A stretch of 28,529 bases of DNA from contig JAJRTI010000619.1 of the NCBI GenBank assembly GCA_024278415.1, forward strand, positions 1 to 28,529, read 5' to 3'. Both the position numbers and the translations under genes were made by a program. The notes beneath the pieces are model-generated. The model was not told the origin of the DNA, ran no database searches, and was given only the letters and a program-made list of their open reading frames with translations. The DNA is from Planctomycetota bacterium. Its GTDB lineage: Bacteria > Planctomycetota > Brocadiia > JAJRTI01. Shown piece by piece: positions 8,154 to 15,401 of this stretch (the stretch's first letter is position 1; each line of letters starts with the position of its first letter).

Positions 8154-8320
8154 AACTCAACCAAATGTTGACTTGGGACTTGCCTCAAACTCGTCGGCCC
8201 AGCATCCGTGTGCTACAGGCCCGCCTGGGGCGAAACCCGATCAACCCCGGCCGTAAGGGCAAGGGCGTTCAATCTAAATTCTCGGATAGCGGAACTGCTT
8301 CTTGCCCTTACGCCATTTTT
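8154..8320 (+). ncRNA. Candidate small RNA or attenuated leader
   Basis: Downstream of the 8120 promoter is a segment of about 165 nt closed by a perfect 12-bp stem, CGTAAGGGCAAG (8252-8263) with CTTGCCCTTACG (8301-8312), then CCATTTTTA. The stem has a 37-base loop with a minor GTTC/GAAC pairing inside, unusual for an intrinsic terminator. A short frame (ATG 8165, 67 codons) exists but runs past the hairpin and resembles nothing I know. I do not recognise 6S, SRP, RNase P or tmRNA signatures. Identity unknown. Confidence 0.35.
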
Positions 8321-8615
8321 ATGTACGCACCCAAATGGGGCCAGCCGAGCGGTGCGGGGACAGGGTGAGGCGGCCGCACCATCGACAGGGGAAAGCTCCT
8401 GGGGCGCAGCAGTGCCACCGCGGGGCGCCGGGTTACAGCGCAAAGGCGGAGTGCTTCTTGCCGAAGACCGCGCGGGTGCTAGCCCCTCCCATTCGACGCG
8501 CGCAGGCTGTTGCTCAACCCACGCGTCCGCCTGGGCCGGTCAGGTTTTCAGACGGCGAGTTTTCCGACACTTCTATCCCGGGCTGGTCAGAAATGCGGGT
8601 TAGCGCTTTTCTAAC
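8321..8615. other. Unassigned leader region before the CHAD gene
   Basis: No gene is visible. The stretch contains several possible stems, for example CAGGGG-AAAG-CTCCTG at 8386-8401 and GC-rich complementary blocks from 8400 to 8540. I could not match it to a known riboswitch. Confidence 0.3.
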
Positions 8616-8644
8616 TTGGCCCAGCCCGCGTTGTTCCCTATAAT
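8616..8644 (+). promoter_or_regulatory. Promoter for the CHAD-phosphoesterase-C25 genes
   Basis: TTGGCC (8616-8621), a 17-bp spacer and a perfect TATAAT (8639-8644) give a start near 8651, about 58 bases before the preferred ATG at 8709. Confidence 0.6.
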
Positions 8645-8708
8645 TGATCCCCCTTCACACTCACAATTGCTCCATCACGGTGGCCGAATGGGACGGACGG
8701 AGCCAGGA

Positions 8709-9698
8709 ATGGACCCCGACAAGCCAAATCATCTGGAGAACACACACGCGGCCCAGGTGCGGAGCGAAGTGGCGGCGAAGCATGGCCCTCTCGTACGCGC
8801 GGGAGACGCCACGCCAGAAGCCGGCCGCAAGATCATGCTGTTCCACGTCGAGTGTGTGCTCGCGCACGAGGCGGGAACGCGCAACGGCGGCGACATCGAG
8901 AGCCTCCACGACATGCGCGTGGCGACTCGGCGCCTGCGCTCCGCGTTCCGCATGTTCCGCAAGCCCATGGGCCGGGCTCTGCTCGATCCGTTCCAGGAAG
9001 ACATCAAGTGGCTCAACCGGTCCCTTGGCGACGTACGCGACCTCGACGTGAGCATGGCGCACATGAGGAAGCGCCGCGGGAAGGCGCCCATCGAGGACAG
9101 GCCCATCATCGACGCGATCCTAGCGGAACAGCACACGGCGCGCGACGCCGCGCGCGCACACATGATCGAGTGCCTCGACTCCGAGCGCTACCGCGGCCTC
9201 ATGCGCGGCCTCGGCGAGTTCCTCCGTTCGCCGGGGATCTTCGCCGGATGCCCCGCCGCTGGCGAGCCGCTCGCCAAGTTTGCGCCGCGGATCCTGCGCA
9301 AGCGGCTCAAGCGCGTGCGCGCCTACCGCAAGACCCTCCAACGGGCGGACTCCCAGCAGCTCCACGCACTGCGCATTGACTGCAAACATCTGCGGTACGC
9401 GGCGGAGTTCGTGCGCAGCGCCTACCCCAAACGCCTTGGCAAATGGATCAACCGAGTCACGAAAGTGCAAGGCGTGCTCGGCGATATCCACGATGCCGAC
9501 GTGCGCGTCGACACGCTAACCGAATTCGCCGAAGTGCATGGCGGGCAGGCAGATCTGGCCTTGGGCGTGCAACGGCTCATTGGGTTCGAGCAAGGCCGGC
9601 GCGCGGGATTGATCGAGCGCTTCTACGCGCTGTGGCCCAAGCTCAGCAGCAAGAGATTCAAGCGCCGCCTCAACGCGATCCTCGCGGAGCCGATATGA
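8709..9698 (+). CDS. CHAD domain protein (predicted polyphosphate binding)
   Basis: A 329-residue all-helical CHAD (conserved histidine alpha-helical domain) protein. CHAD domains bind inorganic polyphosphate through a basic groove and are found on polyP granules or next to CYTH triphosphatases. The two half-domain signatures are present: LHDMRVATRRLRSAFRMFR near residues 66-84 and LHALRIDCKHLRYAAEF near 217-233. The protein is rich in Arg and Lys (RKRLKRVRAYRK). The ATG at 8709 is chosen because GGAG (8699-8702) sits at good distance; the frame stays open upstream, but the likely transcript start is near 8651. No CYTH domain is fused. Its stop overlaps the next ATG (ATGA), so it is probably translated together with the phosphoesterase. 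Confidence 0.88.
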   Translation: MDPDKPNHLENTHAAQVRSEVAAKHGPLVRAGDATPEAGRKIMLFHVECVLAHEAGTRNGGDIESLHDMRVATRRLRSAFRMFRKPMGRALLDPFQEDIKWLNRSLGDVRDLDVSMAHMRKRRGKAPIEDRPIIDAILAEQHTARDAARAHMIECLDSERYRGLMRGLGEFLRSPGIFAGCPAAGEPLAKFAPRILRKRLKRVRAYRKTLQRADSQQLHALRIDCKHLRYAAEFVRSAYPKRLGKWINRVTKVQGVLGDIHDADVRVDTLTEFAEVHGGQADLALGVQRLIGFEQGRRAGLIERFYALWPKLSSKRFKRRLNAILAEPI

Positions 9699-10438
9699 CA
9701 CGCGTCGCGCTCGTCGCCGACATCCACTCCAATGTCCACGCGCTGCGCGCAGTGCTCGCCCACATCGACGCCCAAGGCGCCGACGCGATCTACGACCTGG
9801 GCGACGTGGTGAACTACGGCCCCAGCCCCAACGAAGTCGTCGACCTCCTCCGCGAGCGCGCCATCCCGTCTCTGCGCGGCAACCACGACGACAAGGTCCT
9901 CGCGTTTGGGTCCAATCGCCGCGAGTACGCGCGCACCAAACGAGCGATCTCCTTCGCGTCATTCAAGTTCACCTACGAAACCCTCCGAGAAGACAACCGC
10001 GCCTGGCTCGCGGCGCAACCGGCCGAACGCAAGATCAAGGCCGACGGCGTCGGACTCCGCCTGACGCACGCGGTCCCGCCAGACCTCCGCACACAGATCG
10101 AGAACACCTCCGCCGCCCCCCCCCTGCATCGCGCCCGCGTCCACGGCTGGGGCCACAGCCACGTGCCGGCCGTCGTGCCCCTTGGCCACGTGCTCTACGT
10201 GAACGCCGGCACGGTCGGCCGCGGGAGCCGCGGCGACGTGCGCGCGTCCTACGCGCGGGTGGACATCGAGGGCGGCCGCGCCACGGCACAGATCCAGTGG
10301 GTCGAGTACGACCTGCGTCCGCTCCTCCAGGCGCTCACCGCGTCGCCGCTGCCCGACGCGTTCACCGAGATGTTCCGCCGCGGCGTGCTGCTGAGCCAGG
10401 TCGCCGATCTCGACACCGGCGAGTTACTCTCCTCGTAG
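9695..10438 (+). CDS. Calcineurin-like metallophosphoesterase
   Basis: A 247-residue single-domain protein of the YfcE/MJ0936-like phosphodiesterase group, with a two-metal active site. Motifs in order are VADIHSN (near residue 7), YDLGDVVNYGP (near 33), LRGNHDDK (near 60), LTHAVP and GWGHSHVPAV, then NAGTVG typical of the subgroup. No signal peptide, so cytoplasmic. The start overlaps the CHAD stop by 4 bases, and GGAG (9686-9689) serves as ribosome site. The coupling suggests a joint role in phosphate metabolism (polyphosphate, dinucleotide polyphosphate or cyclic nucleotide), but the substrate cannot be read from the sequence. Confidence 0.9.
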   Translation: MTRVALVADIHSNVHALRAVLAHIDAQGADAIYDLGDVVNYGPSPNEVVDLLRERAIPSLRGNHDDKVLAFGSNRREYARTKRAISFASFKFTYETLREDNRAWLAAQPAERKIKADGVGLRLTHAVPPDLRTQIENTSAAPPLHRARVHGWGHSHVPAVVPLGHVLYVNAGTVGRGSRGDVRASYARVDIEGGRATAQIQWVEYDLRPLLQALTASPLPDAFTEMFRRGVLLSQVADLDTGELLSS

Positions 10439-10462
10439 CACCACCCCTGCTTGGGCATATCC

Positions 10463-11881
10463 ATGTTGTCCCGTCCGCTTTGCATCTGGGTTCTGTCAGC
10501 CGCCGTGGCCGCGGGCACGGCGGCACGCAGCCGCGGCGCCGACGTGCCCGGCGAACGGCCTAAGGCGTTGCTGGTCGTCGTCTGCCCGGCCGAGTGGACG
10601 AAAGATCTCGCAGCTTACGTGAAGCTGCGCAGCCAATCCCTGCGCGTCGAAGTCGCGGCCATGGAGGACGTGCTCCACGCGGAGCCAGGCGAGGACGCGC
10701 CCAGCCGGCTCAAGCGATTCCTCTTCCGCAAGTGGCGCGGCGAAGGCCTTCGGTACGCGCTCTTGGTGGGCGACGCGGACACGCTGCCCGTGCGCTTCAT
10801 GGTGCTCGACCGCAAGACCGACGCCGCGTTCAACTACGCGTTCTATGCCAGCGACCTCTACTACGCCGACCTGGCGCGGGACGACGGCTCGTTCGACGAT
10901 TGGAACCAGCAGCGCGAGGGGTTCCACGCCCGCTACTTCGGCGAAGTGCGCGGCGAATACCACAAGACACCGCCCATCAACTACGACCGCGTCTCCTACG
11001 TGCCCGAGATCGCTGTCGGCCGGTGGCCGGTGTCGGACCGCGCCGCGCTGGCCGCGGTCGTGGCGAAGACCGTGGCGTGGGAGGCGCGAGTCACGGAGGC
11101 CGAGCCGCGCGCGCTGTTCATCCACGCCGGCGGCTGGATCGATGCGCGCAAACGCGTGGGCCAACTCGCCCAGGCTTGGGCCGCGGCCGGCTGGAGCGTG
11201 CAACGCCAGTTCTACGGCGAGAAGCCAGGCGCGCCATCGCCCAAGACTGTGAGCGCGGCCATTCGGCGCGGCCTGCACGCGGTCTTCCATGTCGGCCACG
11301 GCACCAACGAAACCTGGCAGCACTGTCTTGGCCGGCGCGAGCGCGACACGCTCGCCACCGCGCCGCCCGCGATCTACATGTCCGTAGGGTGCAGCACCGC
11401 GCACTTTTGCACCGAGCCGCCGTACCGCGCGTATCTCGACGAGCGGGGCATTCCGCATCGCGGCACGAACGCGGGCGAGGTGTTCCGATCGCCGCCGCCG
11501 GCCCCTGCGGCTCTGCAACCCGGGCGCTTCAACTCCACCGGCCTCGGCGAACGTCTCATTCGCATGCCGCACGGCGGAGCCGTGGCGTACATCGGCTGCA
11601 ACACCGGCGCCCAACCTTGTGCGTTGAGCCTCCTCGACGGCTTCGCCAACAGCGTGGCGAACGGGCAGGCGCCGCGCGTTGGCGACGCCTGGCGCCTGGC
11701 CGTGGCCCACTACTGGCGACGCGAGCGGCTTCCGAAGCTAAAGCCCACCCAGTCCTGGTACCCGCCCAGCATCTTCTTCCAAGCGATGAAGTTCATGCTC
11801 TTCGGCGATCCGGCGCTGCCGTTGCCCCGGCCACAACCCGCCGCCAAGACCTCGCGTGCAACCCAGGGAACGCGGCCTTGA
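10463..11881 (+). CDS. Secreted peptidase family C25 (gingipain-like) protein
   Basis: A 472-residue protein with a signal peptide (MLSRPLCIWVLSAAVAAGTAA) and a caspase-like C25 catalytic domain. The subdomain marks are ALLVVVCPAEW, YALLVGDADTLPVRF, FYASDLYYADL and PEIAVGRWPV. The catalytic His lies in FHVGHGTN (near residue 279) and the catalytic Cys in MSVGCSTAHF (near 310). The end MLFGDPALPLP is typical of C25 relatives. It is short compared with gingipains: there is no long propeptide, adhesin region or T9SS C-terminal domain, so after Sec export it probably stays in the periplasm or is released. The ATG at 10463 begins the signal peptide; a TTG at 10451 is possible. It follows the phosphoesterase by 24 bases. 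Target unknown. Confidence 0.85.
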   Translation: MLSRPLCIWVLSAAVAAGTAARSRGADVPGERPKALLVVVCPAEWTKDLAAYVKLRSQSLRVEVAAMEDVLHAEPGEDAPSRLKRFLFRKWRGEGLRYALLVGDADTLPVRFMVLDRKTDAAFNYAFYASDLYYADLARDDGSFDDWNQQREGFHARYFGEVRGEYHKTPPINYDRVSYVPEIAVGRWPVSDRAALAAVVAKTVAWEARVTEAEPRALFIHAGGWIDARKRVGQLAQAWAAAGWSVQRQFYGEKPGAPSPKTVSAAIRRGLHAVFHVGHGTNETWQHCLGRRERDTLATAPPAIYMSVGCSTAHFCTEPPYRAYLDERGIPHRGTNAGEVFRSPPPAPAALQPGRFNSTGLGERLIRMPHGGAVAYIGCNTGAQPCALSLLDGFANSVANGQAPRVGDAWRLAVAHYWRRERLPKLKPTQSWYPPSIFFQAMKFMLFGDPALPLPRPQPAAKTSRATQGTRP

Positions 11882-11905
11882 TTCGCCGCACGGGCGCACT
11901 ATAAT
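11878..11905 (+). promoter_or_regulatory. Promoter for the ROK kinase gene
   Basis: TTGATT (11878-11883), a 16-bp spacer and a perfect TATAAT (11900-11905), overlapping the end of the C25 gene. Start expected near 11912. GAAAGGAGAG (11954-11963) serves the ATG at 11970. Confidence 0.6.
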
Positions 11906-11969
11906 CGGGTCTGCCAGTGCAGTCACTGCCACGCAAGCGCGCCCGCGCCCATTGAAAGGAGAGCACGCC

Positions 11970-12971
11970 ATGACACAGACCCATGCAGACGAGCCACAAT
12001 ACCTCACAGGCGTGGACCTTGGCGGCCGAAACGTCATGGCCGCGATCGTCAAGCCGAACGGCGAAATCGTTGCTCGCGCCAAGAAGAAGTCCAAGAGCAA
12101 ACGAGGGCCTCAGGAGATCACCGACCTGTGCTGCCAGACCGTGCTCAAGGCCATTGACGAGGCGCAGGTCCCCAAGGAGAAGATCAAGGGCGTGGGCATC
12201 GGCGCGCCGGGCACGATCGACGGCGACAACGGCGTGGTCGTGTTCGCCCCAAACTTGGAAGACTTCACCAACGTGCCCATGAAGCAGATGATGGAGGACC
12301 AGCTCGGCATCCCCACGTTCCTCGACAACGACGTGAACGTGGGCGTGCTGGGCGAGGCCGTGCTCGGCGTGGGCAGGGGCGTGTCGTCGCTCGTGGGGCT
12401 GTTCGTGGGCACAGGCATCGGCGGCGGCATCGTGCTCGACGGCAAGCTCTGGCGCGGGTTCAACCACACTGCGGGCGAGGTGGGCCACATCATCGTCTCC
12501 CAGAAAGGCCCCACCTGCGGGTGTGGCAATGTGGGGTGCATGGAGGCTTGGGCGAGCCGCACCGGCATCGTGCGCCGCATCGAAAAGGCCCACGGCAGAG
12601 GCAAAGACACACTCGTCGCCGAGTTGTGCAAGGGCGACTTCTCCAAGGTCGGCAGCAACATCCTCGCACAGGCCGTCGAGGCCGAAGACAAGGTGACGCT
12701 CAAGTCGCTCAAGAAGGCGTGGAGGATGCTCGGCATCGGCATTGCCAGCATTGTGAACTTGATCAGCCCGGAGATGATCATCCTCGGCGGCGGCGTGATG
12801 GAGGCGCTTGGCGACGGACCCATCGCCGAAGTGGAGAGGATGGTCCGCAAGTTCGCCATGCCCCACACCATGGACAACGTGCGCGTCGTGAGCGCCGCAC
12901 TCGGCGACGACGCCGGCATCCTCGGCGCGGCCATGCTCGCGCAGACCGAGTTGGGCCTAGCGACAGGCTGA
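11970..12971 (+). CDS. ROK family sugar kinase (glucokinase-like)
   Basis: A 333-residue ROK protein with the ASKHA fold. The ATP phosphate motif TGVDLGGRNVMAAIV lies at residues 11-25, the catalytic aspartate in FLDNDVNVGVLGEA (near 115-128), and FVGTGIGGGIV follows. The ROK zinc signature GHIIVSQKGPTCGCGNVGC is complete, and the adenosine motif LGGGVMEAL is present. No N-terminal helix-turn-helix, so this is a kinase rather than a NagC/XylR-type repressor. Expected reaction: ATP-dependent phosphorylation of glucose or a related hexose in the cytoplasm. It has its own promoter and Shine-Dalgarno, and the next gene is convergent. The exact sugar cannot be assigned; an insertion-like segment with KKKSKSKRGP near residue 36 is lysine-rich. 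Confidence 0.92.
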   Translation: MTQTHADEPQYLTGVDLGGRNVMAAIVKPNGEIVARAKKKSKSKRGPQEITDLCCQTVLKAIDEAQVPKEKIKGVGIGAPGTIDGDNGVVVFAPNLEDFTNVPMKQMMEDQLGIPTFLDNDVNVGVLGEAVLGVGRGVSSLVGLFVGTGIGGGIVLDGKLWRGFNHTAGEVGHIIVSQKGPTCGCGNVGCMEAWASRTGIVRRIEKAHGRGKDTLVAELCKGDFSKVGSNILAQAVEAEDKVTLKSLKKAWRMLGIGIASIVNLISPEMIILGGGVMEALGDGPIAEVERMVRKFAMPHTMDNVRVVSAALGDDAGILGAAMLAQTELGLATG

Positions 12972-13063
12972 GCGCGAGGCGAACCCCGAAGGACAGGAAG
13001 CGCGCGAAAGCAGGAGCGCCCATAGGGGCTGCCCCGCGCCTTGCCTCGCCTCGGACCTCGGCA

Positions 13064-13133
13064 GACGCCCCGTGAGGAGGGGCGTCACGCGATTCACAGA
13101 TCGCCCGCATTCTGGCGAATGCGGCTACCCGCA
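13064..13133. repeat. Hairpin and REP-like palindrome in the convergent gap
   Basis: GACGCCCC (13064-13071) and GGGGCGTC (13079-13086) form a perfect 8-bp stem that may end either converging transcript, although no T-run is present. It is followed by TCGCCCGCATTCTGGCGAAT plus GCGGCTAC (13101-13128), one copy of a palindrome also found at 15310-15361, 21951-21989, 22001-22026 and 22253-22278. Confidence 0.65.
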
Positions 13134-13232
13134 CATGCCAGGCGCGCACGGGACACAAGCCCAATAGTGCCTTTGCGCAACGCTCATCTTGTGCACGGTC
13201 GGCCCCGACGCGGACGATAGCACACCTCACAC

Positions 13233-14837
13233 CTACCGCCGTGGGCGGACCCTGGCGTAGAGCCGCACCGCAGGCCCCGGCCTCGACACACCGCGGAACC
13301 CCGCGTACGGAGTGAAGAACGCGTCTTGCACGTCGTACACGTCGCGATACATCTCCGCACCCTGTGGGTCGTACTCGCGCACAAGCACATAGTTCGCCTT
13401 GAGGCGCTCCTCGATCTCTTTGGGCGGCCGGCAGTACGTATCCAGCACACGGTGGCTGCATACAACCACGAAGTCGGGATCGACGTCGTCGAATGCGCGG
13501 CCGTCTGCGGCCAGATAGACCACGGTGCTCGCCCGGCGCCGGGCCTGGAGTTCGATGGTCGGAGCCCCGAGCACCCACTTCGTGCCCAACCACACCGCGT
13601 GCTGGCCGGGGCGCATGCAGCGGTTCAGCCACATCGCTGCGATGTTGCGCGTGTCGAGCCGAGACACGAACTCGTCGAACTGAATCAGCCGCACGAGCGA
13701 CGGCGATACGATCGCACAGAGCAGGAGCAGACAGACCGTCTGCCGACTCCGAGCAAGTCGGGCGGCCAAGCGCGACACGAAGTACGCGGCGAAGAGGCAC
13801 AGCGACGGCAACAACGGAAGCACGTACCGCACGAAGACCGTGCGCCGCGGGCCAAGCACGAGGTAGTAGACAACCGGGAACGCGAGCAGCACCCCGGCCA
13901 GCCGCGGCCGGCGCACGGCCAGCCACACCGCGCCGGCAAGGGCGGCCAGGCACATGGGCAGGCCCAACCCGTACCGCAAGCTGACCGCCAAGTGCCGCCA
14001 CCAGCCCAGCCCGGCGTCCACACCGTGGCCTTGCTTGCCGTGCACGAACAGCTCGAACCGCAGGTCGCCCCAAAACTCCTGCCACTCAATGATCGTGTAC
14101 GGAGAGGTGGCAAGGTACGCGACGACGCACACCACGCCGGCCAACGCGAGCGCACGCCAGCGGTGAGCCGCACCCCCCAGCACGTGCGCCACAAAGACCG
14201 GCGCGGCAAGCAGCGCGGCGTTGTATTTGGTCGACGTGCCCAGGCCGGACAGCAGGCCGGCGAGGAGGTACGCCTTGCGGCCGCGGCCGGCGAGGATCGA
14301 TAGCACGGGCAAGTGCGCGGCCGCAACGAAAAACGTCAGCGCCACGTCCGTGACGCCGAAGTGTGAGTCGCGGCCGTGCAGATACGCAATCGCCAGGAAC
14401 AGCGCGGCGATAAACCCCGTGCGCCGGCCGAAGCAGCGCCGCCCCATGCGCCACACCACGAACACCGTGGCCACGCCAAACGCCGCGGACAACAGCCGCG
14501 CGGTCACGTGCAGCGCGGCCGGCCCAGCCACGTAGAGGTAGCGGAGGTCGTACGGACCTTGGATCGTGCCCGTCAGGACCCCCACGGCCACCAGCACCCA
14601 ATAACACAGATACAGCATGTAGTAAAAAAGCCCCGGGTAGGAGAAGCGCAACGGCCGCAAGTTGCCCTCGAAGAACTTGACCGTCGTGTGCACAATCTCC
14701 CGCTCGTCAGGCCGCGCCTCGAACGCGTAGGGCAGCCCAAACCCCACGCCCCACACGCGCAACAAGGCCGCCAACGCGAGTACGATGAACAGCGCCAACG
14801 CCATCCGTCGGTTCGTCATGTTGGCCTGTCGCACCAT
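13233..14837 (-). CDS. GT-C fold glycosyltransferase (GT39/PMT_2-like)
   Basis: A polytopic membrane protein (about 534 aa) of the ArnT/PMT-like glycosyltransferase class, which moves sugars from polyprenyl-phosphate carriers to targets on the outer face of the membrane. After the first transmembrane segment (MALALFIVLALAALLRVWGV) comes the first-loop acidic motif FEARPDEREIVHT characteristic of GT-C enzymes, then FSYPGLFYYML. About ten further hydrophobic helices follow (for example FIAALFLAIAYLH, LALAGVVCVVAYLATSPY, YVLPLLPSLCLFAAYFVS) and a soluble C-terminal domain from about residue 390 (YLAADGRAFDDVDPDFVVV). The ATG at 14837 is preferred, with 14819 close behind; the longer open frame upstream is repeat sequence. 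Downstream of the transporter gene on the same strand; together they hint at surface-glycan work. Confidence 0.87.
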   Translation of the reverse strand: MVRQANMTNRRMALALFIVLALAALLRVWGVGFGLPYAFEARPDEREIVHTTVKFFEGNLRPLRFSYPGLFYYMLYLCYWVLVAVGVLTGTIQGPYDLRYLYVAGPAALHVTARLLSAAFGVATVFVVWRMGRRCFGRRTGFIAALFLAIAYLHGRDSHFGVTDVALTFFVAAAHLPVLSILAGRGRKAYLLAGLLSGLGTSTKYNAALLAAPVFVAHVLGGAAHRWRALALAGVVCVVAYLATSPYTIIEWQEFWGDLRFELFVHGKQGHGVDAGLGWWRHLAVSLRYGLGLPMCLAALAGAVWLAVRRPRLAGVLLAFPVVYYLVLGPRRTVFVRYVLPLLPSLCLFAAYFVSRLAARLARSRQTVCLLLLCAIVSPSLVRLIQFDEFVSRLDTRNIAAMWLNRCMRPGQHAVWLGTKWVLGAPTIELQARRRASTVVYLAADGRAFDDVDPDFVVVCSHRVLDTYCRPPKEIEERLKANYVLVREYDPQGAEMYRDVYDVQDAFFTPYAGFRGVSRPGPAVRLYARVRPRR

Positions 14838-14895
14838 ATGGCTGCCGCGTCGATAGTCGCCCAAAGCGGCCACTCGGAAAAAGGGGCCGCAATCT

Positions 14896-14922
14896 GTCAT
14901 TCGGAGCGAAGCGAAGAATCTC
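14896..14922. repeat. GTCATTC-type dispersed repeat, copy 1
   Basis: GTCATTCGGAGCGAAGCGAA followed by GAATCTC matches the left arm of the inverted element at 25968-26037 with two or three changes. This motif is familiar as a non-coding repeat in many uncultured bacteria. It lies upstream of the glycosyltransferase start. Confidence 0.7.
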
Positions 14923-14995
14923 AGTTGTCCGAACCGAGGTGGAGCGAAGGCCCGACCGCCACGCCTGAAGTGTCCACCGCGGAAGCGGCCCGCTC

Positions 14996-15073
14996 GTAGT
15001 GGCGACCGTAAGGGCGCCCTCTGATCCGATGGCGAATTGTCGCACGAACGGAAGGCCCTCACGGGCCCACTAC
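14996..15073. repeat. GTAGTGGCGACCGTAAGGGC inverted element, copy 1
   Basis: The left arm GTAGTGGCGACCGTAAGGGC (14996-15015) is matched by an imperfect inverted right arm ending CCCACTAC (15066-15073), total 78 bp. A second copy (71 bp) lies at 24845-24915 inside the first codons of the NHL lipoprotein gene. This intergenic copy shows that the element is normally non-coding. Confidence 0.75.
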
Positions 15074-15309
15074 AAGCGCGACGCAATCCAGCGGCACTCC
15101 CCCTCTGCACCGGCTGCCACGCACGCCAGAGGAGGCCTCATCCGCTGTGCCGCGGGCGGTGCGACAGCACAAGCGGTGACACGGACACGACTGTGTGGGT
15201 CGTGATCATACTCAACTGCGCAAGGCCAGGCCAGTTGGCTTTGGTGCGTGGGCTCGATTCCGAATCTCCGAGGGACGGGCACGAGCGCCATGCAGAGGTC
15301 AGGCGCGTC
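15074..15309. other. Intergenic stretch with no recognised feature
   Basis: Between the two repeat elements I see no gene, tRNA or clear promoter. A GGGCTCGATTCCG string near 15250 recalls a tRNA T-loop, but no acceptor or anticodon stem fits. Confidence 0.35.
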
Positions 15310-15361
15310 GTAGCCGCAGGCGCCAGCATGCGGGAGCCCGCGCCCTGGCAGGCGCGGCTAC
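15310..15361. repeat. REP-like inverted pair (BIME-like)
   Basis: GTAGCCGCAGGCGCCAGCAT then GCGGG (15310-15334) and GCCCGCGCCCTGGCAGGCGC then GGCTAC (15336-15361) are two head-to-head copies of the CCCGCAT-CTGGCG-GCGGCTAC palindrome. They form a hairpin with arms of about 24 bp just beyond the transporter gene's stop, where it may help end its transcript. Confidence 0.75.
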
Positions 15362-15401
15362 AGGCTCGAATTCTGGCGCCTCCCGGCCGCGCTGTCGAGA
15401 C

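Noticed and set aside
8154..8320. 6S RNA, SRP RNA, RNase P RNA or tmRNA
   Set aside because: The 5' and 3' ends do not pair as in 6S, and the conserved strings of the other three are absent.
8165..8368. 67-codon small protein after the orphan promoter
   Set aside because: No Shine-Dalgarno, no recognisable domain, and it runs through the terminator-like stem.
8340..8480. c-di-GMP or cobalamin riboswitch
   Set aside because: GCCGGGTTAC and CAGTGCCACC strings recall pieces of these, but the order and remaining conserved boxes do not fit.
11793..12866. Long minus-strand open frame across the ROK gene
   Set aside because: Shadow frame in GC-rich DNA; the plus strand carries all ROK motifs. His/Ala-rich translation without domains.
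12778..14085. Minus-strand frame in another register through the glycosyltransferase and ROK genes
   Set aside because: Overlaps two well-supported genes and reads as Arg/Ala-rich noise.
14838..15110. N-terminal extension of the glycosyltransferase
   Set aside because: Translates the GTCATTC-type and GTAGTGGCGACC-type repeats; the first true helix starts after 14819.
15225..15270. tRNA-like T-loop string
   Set aside because: No acceptor stem, anticodon arm or D-arm can be folded around it.
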